DNA of 13,585 nucleotides from Clostridium sp. CAG:914 (GTDB lineage Bacteria; Bacillota_I; Bacilli_A; RF39; UBA660), in the NCBI GenBank assembly GCA_000437895.1, contig FR902149.1, positions 33,168 to 46,752 of the forward strand, read 5' to 3'. Within the stretch, counting starts at the first letter, position 1. Each line of letters starts with the position of its first letter. Made by a program: the position numbers and the translations under genes. Under the pieces are notes generated by a model. It was given only the letters and a program-made list of their open reading frames with translations. It was not told the origin of the DNA and searched no databases. Below, piece after piece: positions 1-6,903 of the stretch.

Positions 1-58
1 ATAGAGCACACGCCTTCTAAGCGTGCGGTCGAAAGTTCGAATCTTTCTGGGGACGCCA
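1..58 (+). tRNA. tRNA-Arg (UCU anticodon), 5' end cut off by the window
   Basis: The anticodon arm is a perfect 5-bp stem CACGC/GCGTG around the loop CTTCTAA, which places TCT at the anticodon (reads AGA, arginine). The T arm is GAAAG-TTCGAAT-CTTTC. It is followed by the 3' acceptor strand TGGGGAC, discriminator G and an encoded CCA ending at 58. The window starts inside the D arm, so the 5' acceptor strand and most of the D arm are missing. AGA dominates arginine codons in this AT-rich sequence, so this is expected to be a heavily used tRNA. Confidence 0.93.
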
Positions 59-70
59 TTTTGATATTAG

Positions 71-96
71 CCCTTATTTTATAAGGGTTTTTATTT
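71..96 (+). terminator. Intrinsic terminator of the tRNA-Arg transcript
   Basis: A perfect 7-bp stem, CCCTTAT (71-77) with ATAAGGG (81-87), closes a 3-base loop. It is followed by a T-rich run broken by one A. It lies 12 bases after the tRNA CCA end. Confidence 0.85.
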
Positions 97-125
97 TGCA
101 CGAAAATAGAGAAGATGGGTTTTTA

Positions 126-154
126 TTGACTTATGAAGGAAATTGTGCTAGAAT
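126..154 (+). promoter_or_regulatory. SigA-type promoter of the helix-turn-helix/phosphoesterase-like gene
   Basis: The -35 box is TTGACT (126-131), the spacer is 17 bases, and the -10 box is TAGAAT (149-154) with a TG at 146-147 (extended -10). The predicted start is near 161. The leader would be about 21 bases and carries the Shine-Dalgarno AGGGGG at 171-176. Confidence 0.82.
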
Positions 155-181
155 ACTATTCACTAAACAAAGGGGGATATT

Positions 182-1120
182 ATGGAATATAATTATACAT
201 CTGATAAACAGATTACGGAAATAATTAGAAATATGTTTTTATCTGGATTGGGAGTTTCTGAGATTGCTAATGAATTAGAATTAGATTATAAGAAGGTACA
301 AGATACTCTTCAAAGTCTTCATTTGGTTGAAATTAAAACAGGATATCCAAGAGGAAGTAAACCTTATGAAACTGTTAAATCATATTATCCAAATGTACTT
401 AACTATTATCATTATGAATTTCCTGGAACTGTTTCATGTTCTAGGAGATACTTTAGATATATAGTGTTATCTAATCTTAATTTTAGGGGTACTTTTGCAG
501 ATATAGAATGTTTGAGAATGATTGCATCATATTGTGTAAAAAGACATATTAGCGATATTATAATTAATGGTAATATTTTTTCAAATGATGTAGATGATAG
601 GGAAAGTGCTTTTGAATTAATTGATAAATTTTTGAGATGTTATCCTAGAAATAGGAAAGTTAGAACTGTTATGTTAATGGGAAAAAATGATTTGGAATTA
701 TTAAATAAATATGGTATTGATTTGATTGCTAAGATAAGAAGAAGGAGACAGGATATTATACCTATTGGTTATGGTTATGGTGTAATAACTATTGAAAATT
801 CTGCTATAGGTGTGTGTCATCCTTTGGTAGATGATCAGATTTTTCCTAAGGATTATCATATTGATTACTTGTTATGTGAGGATACATATGCTAGTAAACT
901 AAAAGATAGAGGAAACGTTACGGTTGAGATGCCTTGCTTTAATTTAGATTCTTCTGATAAAGTGAGAGGTGCTTTGGATGTTACTAATGCTATTGAAGAT
1001 GGTAAGATAGTAGATTTAAGTATATTACCTATTGGTGTTAATAGTGAGACGGTTTACATTAGTAATAACTTCGATTATTTAAGAAAATGTAGAAATATTT
1101 CTAAAACAAAAAGACGATAA
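182..1120 (+). CDS. Helix-turn-helix-like protein with a catalytically substituted metallophosphoesterase-like fold
   Basis: No known gene is recognised by name in this 312-residue protein. Residues about 8-48 look like a small helix-turn-helix (GLGVSEIANELELDYKKVQ). From residue 91 the pattern follows a calcineurin-like metallophosphoesterase, with the ligand residues changed. VLSNLNF (95-101) stands where SDxH is normal, INGNIF (128-133) where GDxx is normal, and MGKND (166-170) where GNHD is normal. A single HPL (213-215) may be a remnant of a later histidine motif. The hydrophobic strands around the motifs are kept, which suggests selection on the fold and not recent decay; the frame is intact. 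The start ATG is fixed by AGGGGG five bases upstream. The gene has its own promoter and terminator, just before dnaB. A regulatory or scaffold role in replication is a guess from position only. The fold assignment is moderately sure; enzymatic activity looks unlikely. Confidence 0.6.
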   Translation: MEYNYTSDKQITEIIRNMFLSGLGVSEIANELELDYKKVQDTLQSLHLVEIKTGYPRGSKPYETVKSYYPNVLNYYHYEFPGTVSCSRRYFRYIVLSNLNFRGTFADIECLRMIASYCVKRHISDIIINGNIFSNDVDDRESAFELIDKFLRCYPRNRKVRTVMLMGKNDLELLNKYGIDLIAKIRRRRQDIIPIGYGYGVITIENSAIGVCHPLVDDQIFPKDYHIDYLLCEDTYASKLKDRGNVTVEMPCFNLDSSDKVRGALDVTNAIEDGKIVDLSILPIGVNSETVYISNNFDYLRKCRNISKTKRR

Positions 1121-1130
1121 TATGAAATAA

Positions 1131-1165
1131 AAGGACTGTTTTAATTGAAAAATAGTCTTTTTTTT
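1131..1165 (+). terminator. Intrinsic terminator after the phosphoesterase-like gene
   Basis: A 12-bp stem (1131-1142 with 1149-1160, two G-T wobbles) closes a 6-base loop. An unbroken T run extends to 1165. The dnaB promoter overlaps its 3' arm and loop. Confidence 0.8.
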
Positions 1166-1173
1166 GCTATACT
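1145..1173 (+). promoter_or_regulatory. SigA-type promoter of the dnaB operon, nested in the preceding terminator
   Basis: The -35 box is TTGAAA (1145-1150), lying in the loop and 3' arm of the terminator hairpin. The spacer is 17 bases and contains the terminator T run. The -10 box is TATACT (1168-1173), preceded by TGC (extended -10). The predicted start near 1180 gives a leader of about 13 bases that opens with the Shine-Dalgarno sequence. Confidence 0.8.
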
Positions 1174-1192
1174 TTATTTAGGGTGGTGCTAT

Positions 1193-2473
1193 ATGCTTAA
1201 TACATTATTGCCAAGTGATAATTATATGGTTATAAATAAGACTATTTTATATGAAGAAGATAAAAAGATTATAACGATGTTATATCAACCTATTATTGGA
1301 CCATTACCGGTAATGTTATATTTTACTTTGTGTTCTGATTTAGATAAGTCTCAAGTAATTAGTCCAGAATTAAATCACCATCATTTAATAACTAGTTTAC
1401 ATTTTACTTGTGAGGAACTTGAACTTTCTCGAAACAAACTTGAGGGAATTGGTCTTATAAAGACGTATCTAAAAAAAGATGAAAATAATAATTATGTATA
1501 TGAGCTTTATTCACCTTTATCAGTAAAAGAATTTTTTTCACATCCAATACTTAATGTTGTTTTATATAATAATGTTGGTAAGAAACAATATGAAGAATTG
1601 ATGTCTTATTTTAAAGTTCCTAAGTTTAACAAAGAGGGATACACTGATATAACACATTCATTTAGTGATGTTTATGAGACTGTTCCTTATACGTCTTTTG
1701 ATATAGTAAGTGATAATGTTAGAAAGTATAATAAGTTAAAATTAAATATAAATAGTAATTTTGATATTAATTTTTTGATTGAAACTTTACCTAAACATAT
1801 TGATAGGGAAAAGATATTTACAGAAAGTAATAAAGAATTAATAATTAATTTAGCATATCTTTATGATATTGATGCTACGAAAATGCAAGATATATTAAGA
1901 ACTTGTATTAAAGAAAATGGTAGTTTATCTAAGGAAGAATTAAGAAAGACAGTAAGAAATTATTATCAATTTGATCACTCGGGGATACTTCCAACGGTAA
2001 TAGAACATTCTCAACCAGAATATTTACGGAAACCGGTTGGTGATAATTCTAAGTTATCTAAATTAATATATCTTTTTGAAACTACTTCTCCTTTGGATTT
2101 CTTGAGAAGTAAATCTGGTGGTAGTGAACCTGTTAAAAGGGATGTTAGATTGCTTGAGAATTTAATTGTAGATTATGGTTTGAATCCTGGGGTAGTTAAT
2201 GTTTTGGTTGATTATGTTTTAAAAACTAATAATAATAATTTATCACGTTCTTTGGCTGAGACAATTGCAGGACAATGGAAGAGAAATAATGTTTTAACTG
2301 TAGAAGAAGCAATAAATTTAGCTAGGAAAGAACATAAGAAATATAGTAAGAATACACAGAAGAGTAGTAAAGTGCTATCTACACCGGAATGGTTTGATAA
2401 AGATATTCAAAAGGTAGAAACAGATGATATATCAAGAAGTGATATGGAGAGTTTATTAAAGGAGTATAAATGA
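1193..2473 (+). CDS. dnaB: DnaB, replication initiation and membrane attachment protein (helicase loader)
   Basis: This is the Firmicutes DnaB (not the helicase of Gram-negative nomenclature), which acts with DnaD and DnaI to load the replicative helicase at oriC and restart sites. The 426-residue product keeps the family's N-terminal signature: YQPIIGP at 31-37, KLEGIGLIKTYLK at 82-94 and a YELYSPL stretch at 103-109. The C-terminal DnaB/DnaD-type domain is at about 298-383. Its YxxxIxxxW motif appears as L354, I358, W362, so the tyrosine is replaced. The start ATG at 1193 is chosen because GGGTGGTG lies just upstream and the predicted transcript begins near 1180. An in-frame TTG at 1145 lies inside the terminator loop and has no ribosome site. 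The stop overlaps the dnaI start by four bases. In Bacillus nrdR precedes dnaB; here the phosphoesterase-like gene does. Confidence 0.9.
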   Translation: MLNTLLPSDNYMVINKTILYEEDKKIITMLYQPIIGPLPVMLYFTLCSDLDKSQVISPELNHHHLITSLHFTCEELELSRNKLEGIGLIKTYLKKDENNNYVYELYSPLSVKEFFSHPILNVVLYNNVGKKQYEELMSYFKVPKFNKEGYTDITHSFSDVYETVPYTSFDIVSDNVRKYNKLKLNINSNFDINFLIETLPKHIDREKIFTESNKELIINLAYLYDIDATKMQDILRTCIKENGSLSKEELRKTVRNYYQFDHSGILPTVIEHSQPEYLRKPVGDNSKLSKLIYLFETTSPLDFLRSKSGGSEPVKRDVRLLENLIVDYGLNPGVVNVLVDYVLKTNNNNLSRSLAETIAGQWKRNNVLTVEEAINLARKEHKKYSKNTQKSSKVLSTPEWFDKDIQKVETDDISRSDMESLLKEYK

Positions 2474-3396
2474 TGAAAAATGCTAATGAAATAAATATAT
2501 TGAATTTTAATTTTTCTAAAGATAAATTAATACATGACTATGATTTAGAATATGAGAATAATGCTACTTTTAAGAAAATTGCTTCATCATTAGATTTGCC
2601 TAAAGATACTTTGATAAAAGAAACTTCTAAAATAATAGAGTCGTCTATTGAGGTAGATAGATGTAAGAAGTGTAAGCATTTATTTGAATGTAAGAATAAT
2701 GTTGAGGGGTATGTGTATTATCCAATAAATAATAATGGAATAATAGAGTTTTGTTATATTCCTTGTAAATATAAGAAAGAAATGGATAAAAAGACTTCTT
2801 ATTTGAATAATATATATTCTTATTCATTGCCAAATGATATAAAGATGGCATCAATGAAAGATATTAATTTAGATGATAAAAATAGGTTTGAAGTTATTAC
2901 GTGGATAAAGAAATATATTGATGATTATTTGAATGGAATAAAAAGAAAGGGGTTATATTTAACTGGTAACTTTGGTAGTGGAAAAACATATCTTTTGTCG
3001 GCTATGTTAAATGAATTGGCTAAAAATGGTCATAAGGTAGCTATTGTGTATTATCCTGAATTTTTGAGAAGTTTAAAGGAATCTATGTATGATTCGGAAG
3101 ATTTTAATATGAAGTTTAATAGAGTAAAAAATAGTGAACTTTTATTAATTGATGATATTGGTGCTGAGGCATTAACGCCTTGGGCAAGAGATGAAGTTTT
3201 AGGTACTATTTTACAATATAGAATGAATAATGATTTAAAAACATTTTTTACTTCAAATTTGACTATTAAAGAATTAGAACAACATTTGTCTATTACTAAA
3301 AATAGTATAGATGTTTTAAAGGCAAGAAGAATAATAGAAAGAATAAAGCAATTATCAACTGAGTTACCTCTTATTGCTGAAAATCAAAGAAAGTGA
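2470..3396 (+). CDS. dnaI: DnaI, AAA+ helicase loader ATPase
   Basis: Primosomal DnaI loads the hexameric replicative helicase onto single-stranded DNA using ATP. The N-terminal domain has a cysteine set fit for zinc (C65, C68, C74, C95, C99), as in the zinc-binding helicase-interaction domain of the family. The AAA+ domain carries Walker A GNFGSGKT (166-173), Walker B LLLIDDIG (224-231), a sensor-1-like TSN (261-263) and a basic arginine-finger-like segment KARRIIERI (284-292). The 308-residue length is typical. The gene overlaps the dnaB stop by four bases (ATGA). A second ATG at 2473 is better spaced from AAGGAG (2459-2464), so the true protein may be one residue shorter. Tight coupling to dnaB and dnaE suggests stoichiometric synthesis of a loader module. 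Confidence 0.93.
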   Translation: MMKNANEINILNFNFSKDKLIHDYDLEYENNATFKKIASSLDLPKDTLIKETSKIIESSIEVDRCKKCKHLFECKNNVEGYVYYPINNNGIIEFCYIPCKYKKEMDKKTSYLNNIYSYSLPNDIKMASMKDINLDDKNRFEVITWIKKYIDDYLNGIKRKGLYLTGNFGSGKTYLLSAMLNELAKNGHKVAIVYYPEFLRSLKESMYDSEDFNMKFNRVKNSELLLIDDIGAEALTPWARDEVLGTILQYRMNNDLKTFFTSNLTIKELEQHLSITKNSIDVLKARRIIERIKQLSTELPLIAENQRK

Positions 3397-3404
3397 GGAT
3401 TTAT

Positions 3405-3680
3405 ATGAAAAATATTAGTAAGGATTATGTAAATGAAAAGGGAGAGAATGCTACGGTAGTATTAACAAGTGATGATAATTATAATGTAAATATGAATGGT
3501 AAATATACACTTGCTAATAATCCACATAAAAAAGTAAATAGATTTTTAGAAAAATATCGTAGTTCTATTTTGGGAAGAGATATTGGTACAAAATCATCAG
3601 GTTTTGCTACGGTTGCTACATTTGCTACCATTATTAGTATAGTTGTTTTAGTAGTTCTTTATTTCTTGTGGAGATTTTAA
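3405..3680 (+). CDS. Small predicted tail-anchored membrane protein between dnaI and dnaE
   Basis: This 91-residue protein is not recognised. Residues 1-65 are polar and charged, with NVNMNGKYTLANNPHKKVNRFLEKYRS around 27-53. Residues about 67-89 form a single strongly hydrophobic segment ending in FLWRF at the very C-terminus, so the protein is probably held by a C-terminal anchor with its N-terminus in the cytoplasm. The start ATG at 3405 follows GAGGA (3395-3399) at good spacing. A GTG at 3393 is in frame but lies inside that ribosome site. It begins 9 bases after dnaI and ends 6 bases before dnaE, so it is a fixed member of the replication operon. DnaB of Bacillus is membrane-associated, so a role in tethering the loader or polymerase is possible, but this is inference from context only. 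Confidence 0.75.
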   Translation: MKNISKDYVNEKGENATVVLTSDDNYNVNMNGKYTLANNPHKKVNRFLEKYRSSILGRDIGTKSSGFATVATFATIISIVVLVVLYFLWRF

Positions 3681-3686
3681 TTATTT

Positions 3687-6605
3687 ATGGACTATGTTCC
3701 TTTACAGGTAAAAACAAGTTATTCTATTTTAGAAAGTTTAAATCAAATAAAAGAACTTGTTTTAAGAGCTAAAGAATTATCTTATCAAAGTCTTGCTATT
3801 ACTGATAATAATAATATGTTTGGGGTAATGGAATTTTATCAAGAATGTAATAGAAATGGTATAAAACCTATTATTGGGATAGAATTAAATAAAGATGATA
3901 TTAAAATACTTTTATATGCTAAAGATGAATATGGATATAAAAATTTAATAAAATTATCGACTTTGATATCTGAAGATAATTTAGATATAGAATTATTAAA
4001 ACAATATAAAGATAATCTTGTTTTAGTTATGCCATATTCTTTTTATAATAGAGATATTTATGATATATATGATACTAGATACATTGGTTATTCTTCTTTG
4101 GATGAGAGAAGTGAAATAGATGGAGAATTTAAGTGTGTATATATTAATAATGTTAGTTATTTAAATTCTAGTGATAGTAAATATATTGATTATTTATATA
4201 TGATAAAAGAGGGTAAGGTTATTGGAAGTTATGAACTTGGTACACACAATGGTAATCATTTACTTACTCAAGAAGAATTGTTATTAATTCCTAAGGAGGA
4301 TATAGAAAATAGTAAAGATATAGCCAAGATGTGTAATTTAGTACTTGGTTATACTAAGGGACTTATGCCTATTTATAATGAAAATATAAATAGTTATGAA
4401 TATTTAGGTACTTTAGCTAGAAAAGGATTAAATAAAAGACTTAATAATAAAGTAACTGATATATATAAAGAGAGACTTGATTATGAACTTAGTGTTATAG
4501 ATAAAATGGGTTTTAATGATTATTTTTTGATAGTGTATGATTATGTTTTGTATGCTAAGAAAAATAATATTTTGGTAGGATCTGGCCGTGGTAGTGCTGC
4601 TGGAAGTTTGGTTAGTTATTCTTTGGGTATTACAGAAATTGATCCTATAAAATATAATTTGTTATTTGAAAGATTTTTAAATCCTGAGAGGGTAACAATG
4701 CCAGATATTGATGTTGATTTTGATGCTTCAAGAAGAGAAGAAGTTATTGGATATGTAATGAATAAATATGGAAGTAAAAAGGCTGTTGGTATTATTACTT
4801 TTAATACACTTCTTGCTAAACAAGTTTTAAGAGATGTTGGAAGAGTTTTAAATATTAATACTCCTATTATTGATGAGTTAACTAAGAATACTTTAGATGA
4901 TTTGAAAACTTCTTATTATAATAGTAAAAGATTTAAGATGTTGGTAGATTCATCTTATGATTTAAAAAAATTATATGATATATCGTGTCATTTAGAAGGA
5001 TTACCACGTCATATATCTATTCATGCTGCTGGTATTGTTATGAGTAAATATAATATAGATGATATAATACCTTTATATAAGAAAGATTTAGATATGTATG
5101 TTACAGGGTATTCAATGAATTATCTTGAATCATTGGGATTATTAAAGATGGACTTTCTTAGTATATCTAATTTAACATTAGCTAGTGAAGTTATGAATTT
5201 GGTTAGGGAGAACGAAGGACTTAATGTAACTTTTGCTAATATACCAGAAAATGATAAGAAGGTATTTGAATTATTTACAAAAGGAGACACTGATGGAATA
5301 TTTCAATTTGAATCTTCTGGTATGAAATCCTTTTTGACGAAACTTAAGGTAGATTCTTTTTCTGATATTGTATCAGCTATTTCTTTGTATAGACCTGGTC
5401 CTATGGATAATATTGATTCATTTATTAAAAGAAAACATAAAAAAGAAAAGATTGATTATATAGATGATTCTTTGAAAGATATATTAGAACCTACTTATGG
5501 TATAATAGTATATCAAGAGCAAATAATGCAGATAGCTCAAACTATGGCTGGATATACATTGGGAGAAGCTGATATTTTAAGAAGAGCTATGTCAAAAAAG
5601 AAAGAAGAAATAATTATTTTAGAAAAAGAAAGGTTTATTACTAATAGTGTTAAAAATGGTTATAAAGAAGAAGTTGCTAATCGGGTATATAATTTAATAC
5701 TTAAATTTGCTAATTATGGATTTAATAAATCACATGCTGTATCATATTCTATGATAGCGTATAAAATGGCTTTTTTAAAAGTATATTTTTATAAATATTT
5801 TATGACATCTTTGTTAACTAATTCTATAAATAATGAAAATAAAACTAATACATATATATTAGAACTTAGAAGACATAATATTAAAGTAGATATACCGGAT
5901 ATAAATGTTTCTTGTCAGAATTATATTATAAATAATAAAAATATTGTTTGTCCTTTATCTATAATAAGAAATGTTGGTGTATCTAAAACATATGAAATAG
6001 TTAATGAGAGAAATAATGGCTTATTTAAAAGTTTTATTGATTTTGCTAAAAGACTTTATAAAACTAGTGTTAATAAGAGAGTGTTAACTAGTTTAATATT
6101 AGCAGGTTGTTTTGATAAAATGGAGTATAATAGAAAGACTTTAATTTTAAATTTAGATAATATTATAAACTATGTAGAATTATCTAAGGATGAAGGTCTT
6201 ATTACTATAGAAGAACCTAATATAATATATAGTGATGAATATAGTAAGGAAGAATTAATTGGGTTTGAATTAGAAATGTTTGGTTTTTATTTAAAAGAAC
6301 ATCCAATAAGTAAGTATAAGATAGATACGAGTAATAGTTTAATTATTGAGAATAGTCTTAATAAGATGATAACTTTGGTTTTAGAGATTAATAATATTAA
6401 AGAAGTTATAACTAAGAATAATGATGTTATGGCATTTATGCAAGCGAGTGATGAGTATTCTAAGGTAGAGTTAACTTTATTTCCTGATACTTATAAAAAA
6501 TATAATAATTTATCTGTAAAAAATATTATAAAAGTAAATGGTAGAGTAGAGAAGAGATATGATAAATATCAAATTATAGTAAATACTATTGAAAAATTAA
6601 ATTGA
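3687..6605 (+). CDS. dnaE: DnaE, DNA polymerase III alpha subunit (C-family polymerase)
   Basis: DnaE is a replicative polymerase; in Bacillus it extends primers before handing over to PolC. Catalytic features are intact: GSGRGSAAGS (298-307), PDIDVDFD (339-346, catalytic D340 and D342) and KMDF with the third aspartate D489. Also present are IFQFES (538-543), SLYRPGPMD (566-574) and YGFNKSHAVSYS (677-688). A GFYLKEHP block (866-873) leads into a C-terminal OB-like domain (about 893-972). At 972 residues it is shorter than the usual roughly 1,100; the shortfall appears mainly in the PHP region. PHP ligand motifs are degenerate: QVKTSYS (7-13), TDNNNMFG (39-46) and INNVSYL (153-159). The usual GQxxLF clamp motif before the GFYL block reads EGLITIE (836-842). 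The start ATG has only a distant GGAG (3670-3673, 13 bases), so translation may depend on coupling to the upstream gene, whose stop is 6 bases away. Confidence 0.93.
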   Translation: MDYVPLQVKTSYSILESLNQIKELVLRAKELSYQSLAITDNNNMFGVMEFYQECNRNGIKPIIGIELNKDDIKILLYAKDEYGYKNLIKLSTLISEDNLDIELLKQYKDNLVLVMPYSFYNRDIYDIYDTRYIGYSSLDERSEIDGEFKCVYINNVSYLNSSDSKYIDYLYMIKEGKVIGSYELGTHNGNHLLTQEELLLIPKEDIENSKDIAKMCNLVLGYTKGLMPIYNENINSYEYLGTLARKGLNKRLNNKVTDIYKERLDYELSVIDKMGFNDYFLIVYDYVLYAKKNNILVGSGRGSAAGSLVSYSLGITEIDPIKYNLLFERFLNPERVTMPDIDVDFDASRREEVIGYVMNKYGSKKAVGIITFNTLLAKQVLRDVGRVLNINTPIIDELTKNTLDDLKTSYYNSKRFKMLVDSSYDLKKLYDISCHLEGLPRHISIHAAGIVMSKYNIDDIIPLYKKDLDMYVTGYSMNYLESLGLLKMDFLSISNLTLASEVMNLVRENEGLNVTFANIPENDKKVFELFTKGDTDGIFQFESSGMKSFLTKLKVDSFSDIVSAISLYRPGPMDNIDSFIKRKHKKEKIDYIDDSLKDILEPTYGIIVYQEQIMQIAQTMAGYTLGEADILRRAMSKKKEEIIILEKERFITNSVKNGYKEEVANRVYNLILKFANYGFNKSHAVSYSMIAYKMAFLKVYFYKYFMTSLLTNSINNENKTNTYILELRRHNIKVDIPDINVSCQNYIINNKNIVCPLSIIRNVGVSKTYEIVNERNNGLFKSFIDFAKRLYKTSVNKRVLTSLILAGCFDKMEYNRKTLILNLDNIINYVELSKDEGLITIEEPNIIYSDEYSKEELIGFELEMFGFYLKEHPISKYKIDTSNSLIIENSLNKMITLVLEINNIKEVITKNNDVMAFMQASDEYSKVELTLFPDTYKKYNNLSVKNIIKVNGRVEKRYDKYQIIVNTIEKLN

Positions 6606-6630
6606 TATTTTTGTTTCTTTATGGTACAAT
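6602..6630 (+). promoter_or_regulatory. SigA-type promoter of the 75-residue orphan gene, starting in the dnaE stop codon
   Basis: The -35 box is TTGATA (6602-6607), which includes the dnaE TGA stop (6603-6605). The spacer is 17 bases and the -10 box is TACAAT (6625-6630) with TGG before it (extended -10). The predicted start near 6637 gives a 13-base leader carrying GAGGTGAT. No terminator separates dnaE from this gene, so read-through is also likely. Confidence 0.78.
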
Positions 6631-6649
6631 ACAGACATGAGGTGATAAT

Positions 6650-6877
6650 ATGCGAGAAGAATTAATAAAAAGACTGATTATATACATATATGATGAAGAT
6701 AATGGCAAAATTATGTTGGAAAATAATTCTATGGAATATTTAGGACTAATATATGATAATTATATGCCTAGTTGTAGAAATACATATCAAGGTTTATCAG
6801 ATGAAGAAATATTAAATATATTAGAACAACAAAAAGTAGAAACATTGGCAAAAATGAAGGGTAATGGAAGAAAATAA
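6650..6877 (+). CDS. Small hypothetical protein, 75 residues
   Basis: I do not recognise a family. The protein is soluble and acidic in its middle, with a basic tail (KMKGNGRK). Residues 1-30 (REELIKRLIIYIYDEDNGK) look like a helix followed by a turn. Residues 48-67 (LSDEEILNILEQQKVETLAK) look like a second amphipathic helix; the single cysteine is C42. No signal peptide or membrane segment is seen. The ribosome site GAGGTGAT (6639-6646) and a clear promoter support expression, and the TAA stop lies inside the shared terminator palindrome. It sits directly after dnaE, but a functional tie to replication is not shown by the sequence. Confidence 0.75.
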   Translation: MREELIKRLIIYIYDEDNGKIMLENNSMEYLGLIYDNYMPSCRNTYQGLSDEEILNILEQQKVETLAKMKGNGRK

Positions 6878-6903
6878 AACAGGTAAATTTACCTGTTTTA
6901 TTT
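6872..6903. terminator. Perfect 32-base palindrome serving as bidirectional terminator
   Basis: Bases 6872-6887 are the exact reverse complement of 6888-6903. The GC core is ACAGGT/ACCTGT, and A runs before and T runs after it make it usable on both strands. It contains the TAA stop of the plus-strand gene (6875-6877) and, symmetrically, the stop of mscL on the minus strand (6898-6900). The plus-strand transcript also continues into a longer T-rich stretch to about 6915. Confidence 0.85.

Noticed and set aside
1145..1192. In-frame TTG that would extend dnaB by 16 residues
   Set aside because: It lies inside the terminator loop and -35 box, upstream of the predicted transcript start, with no ribosome site. 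The ATG at 1193 has GGGTGGTG and gives the normal DnaB N-terminus.
2645..2854. 69-codon minus-strand open frame inside dnaI
   Set aside because: It is antisense to well-conserved dnaI codons and has no expression signals.
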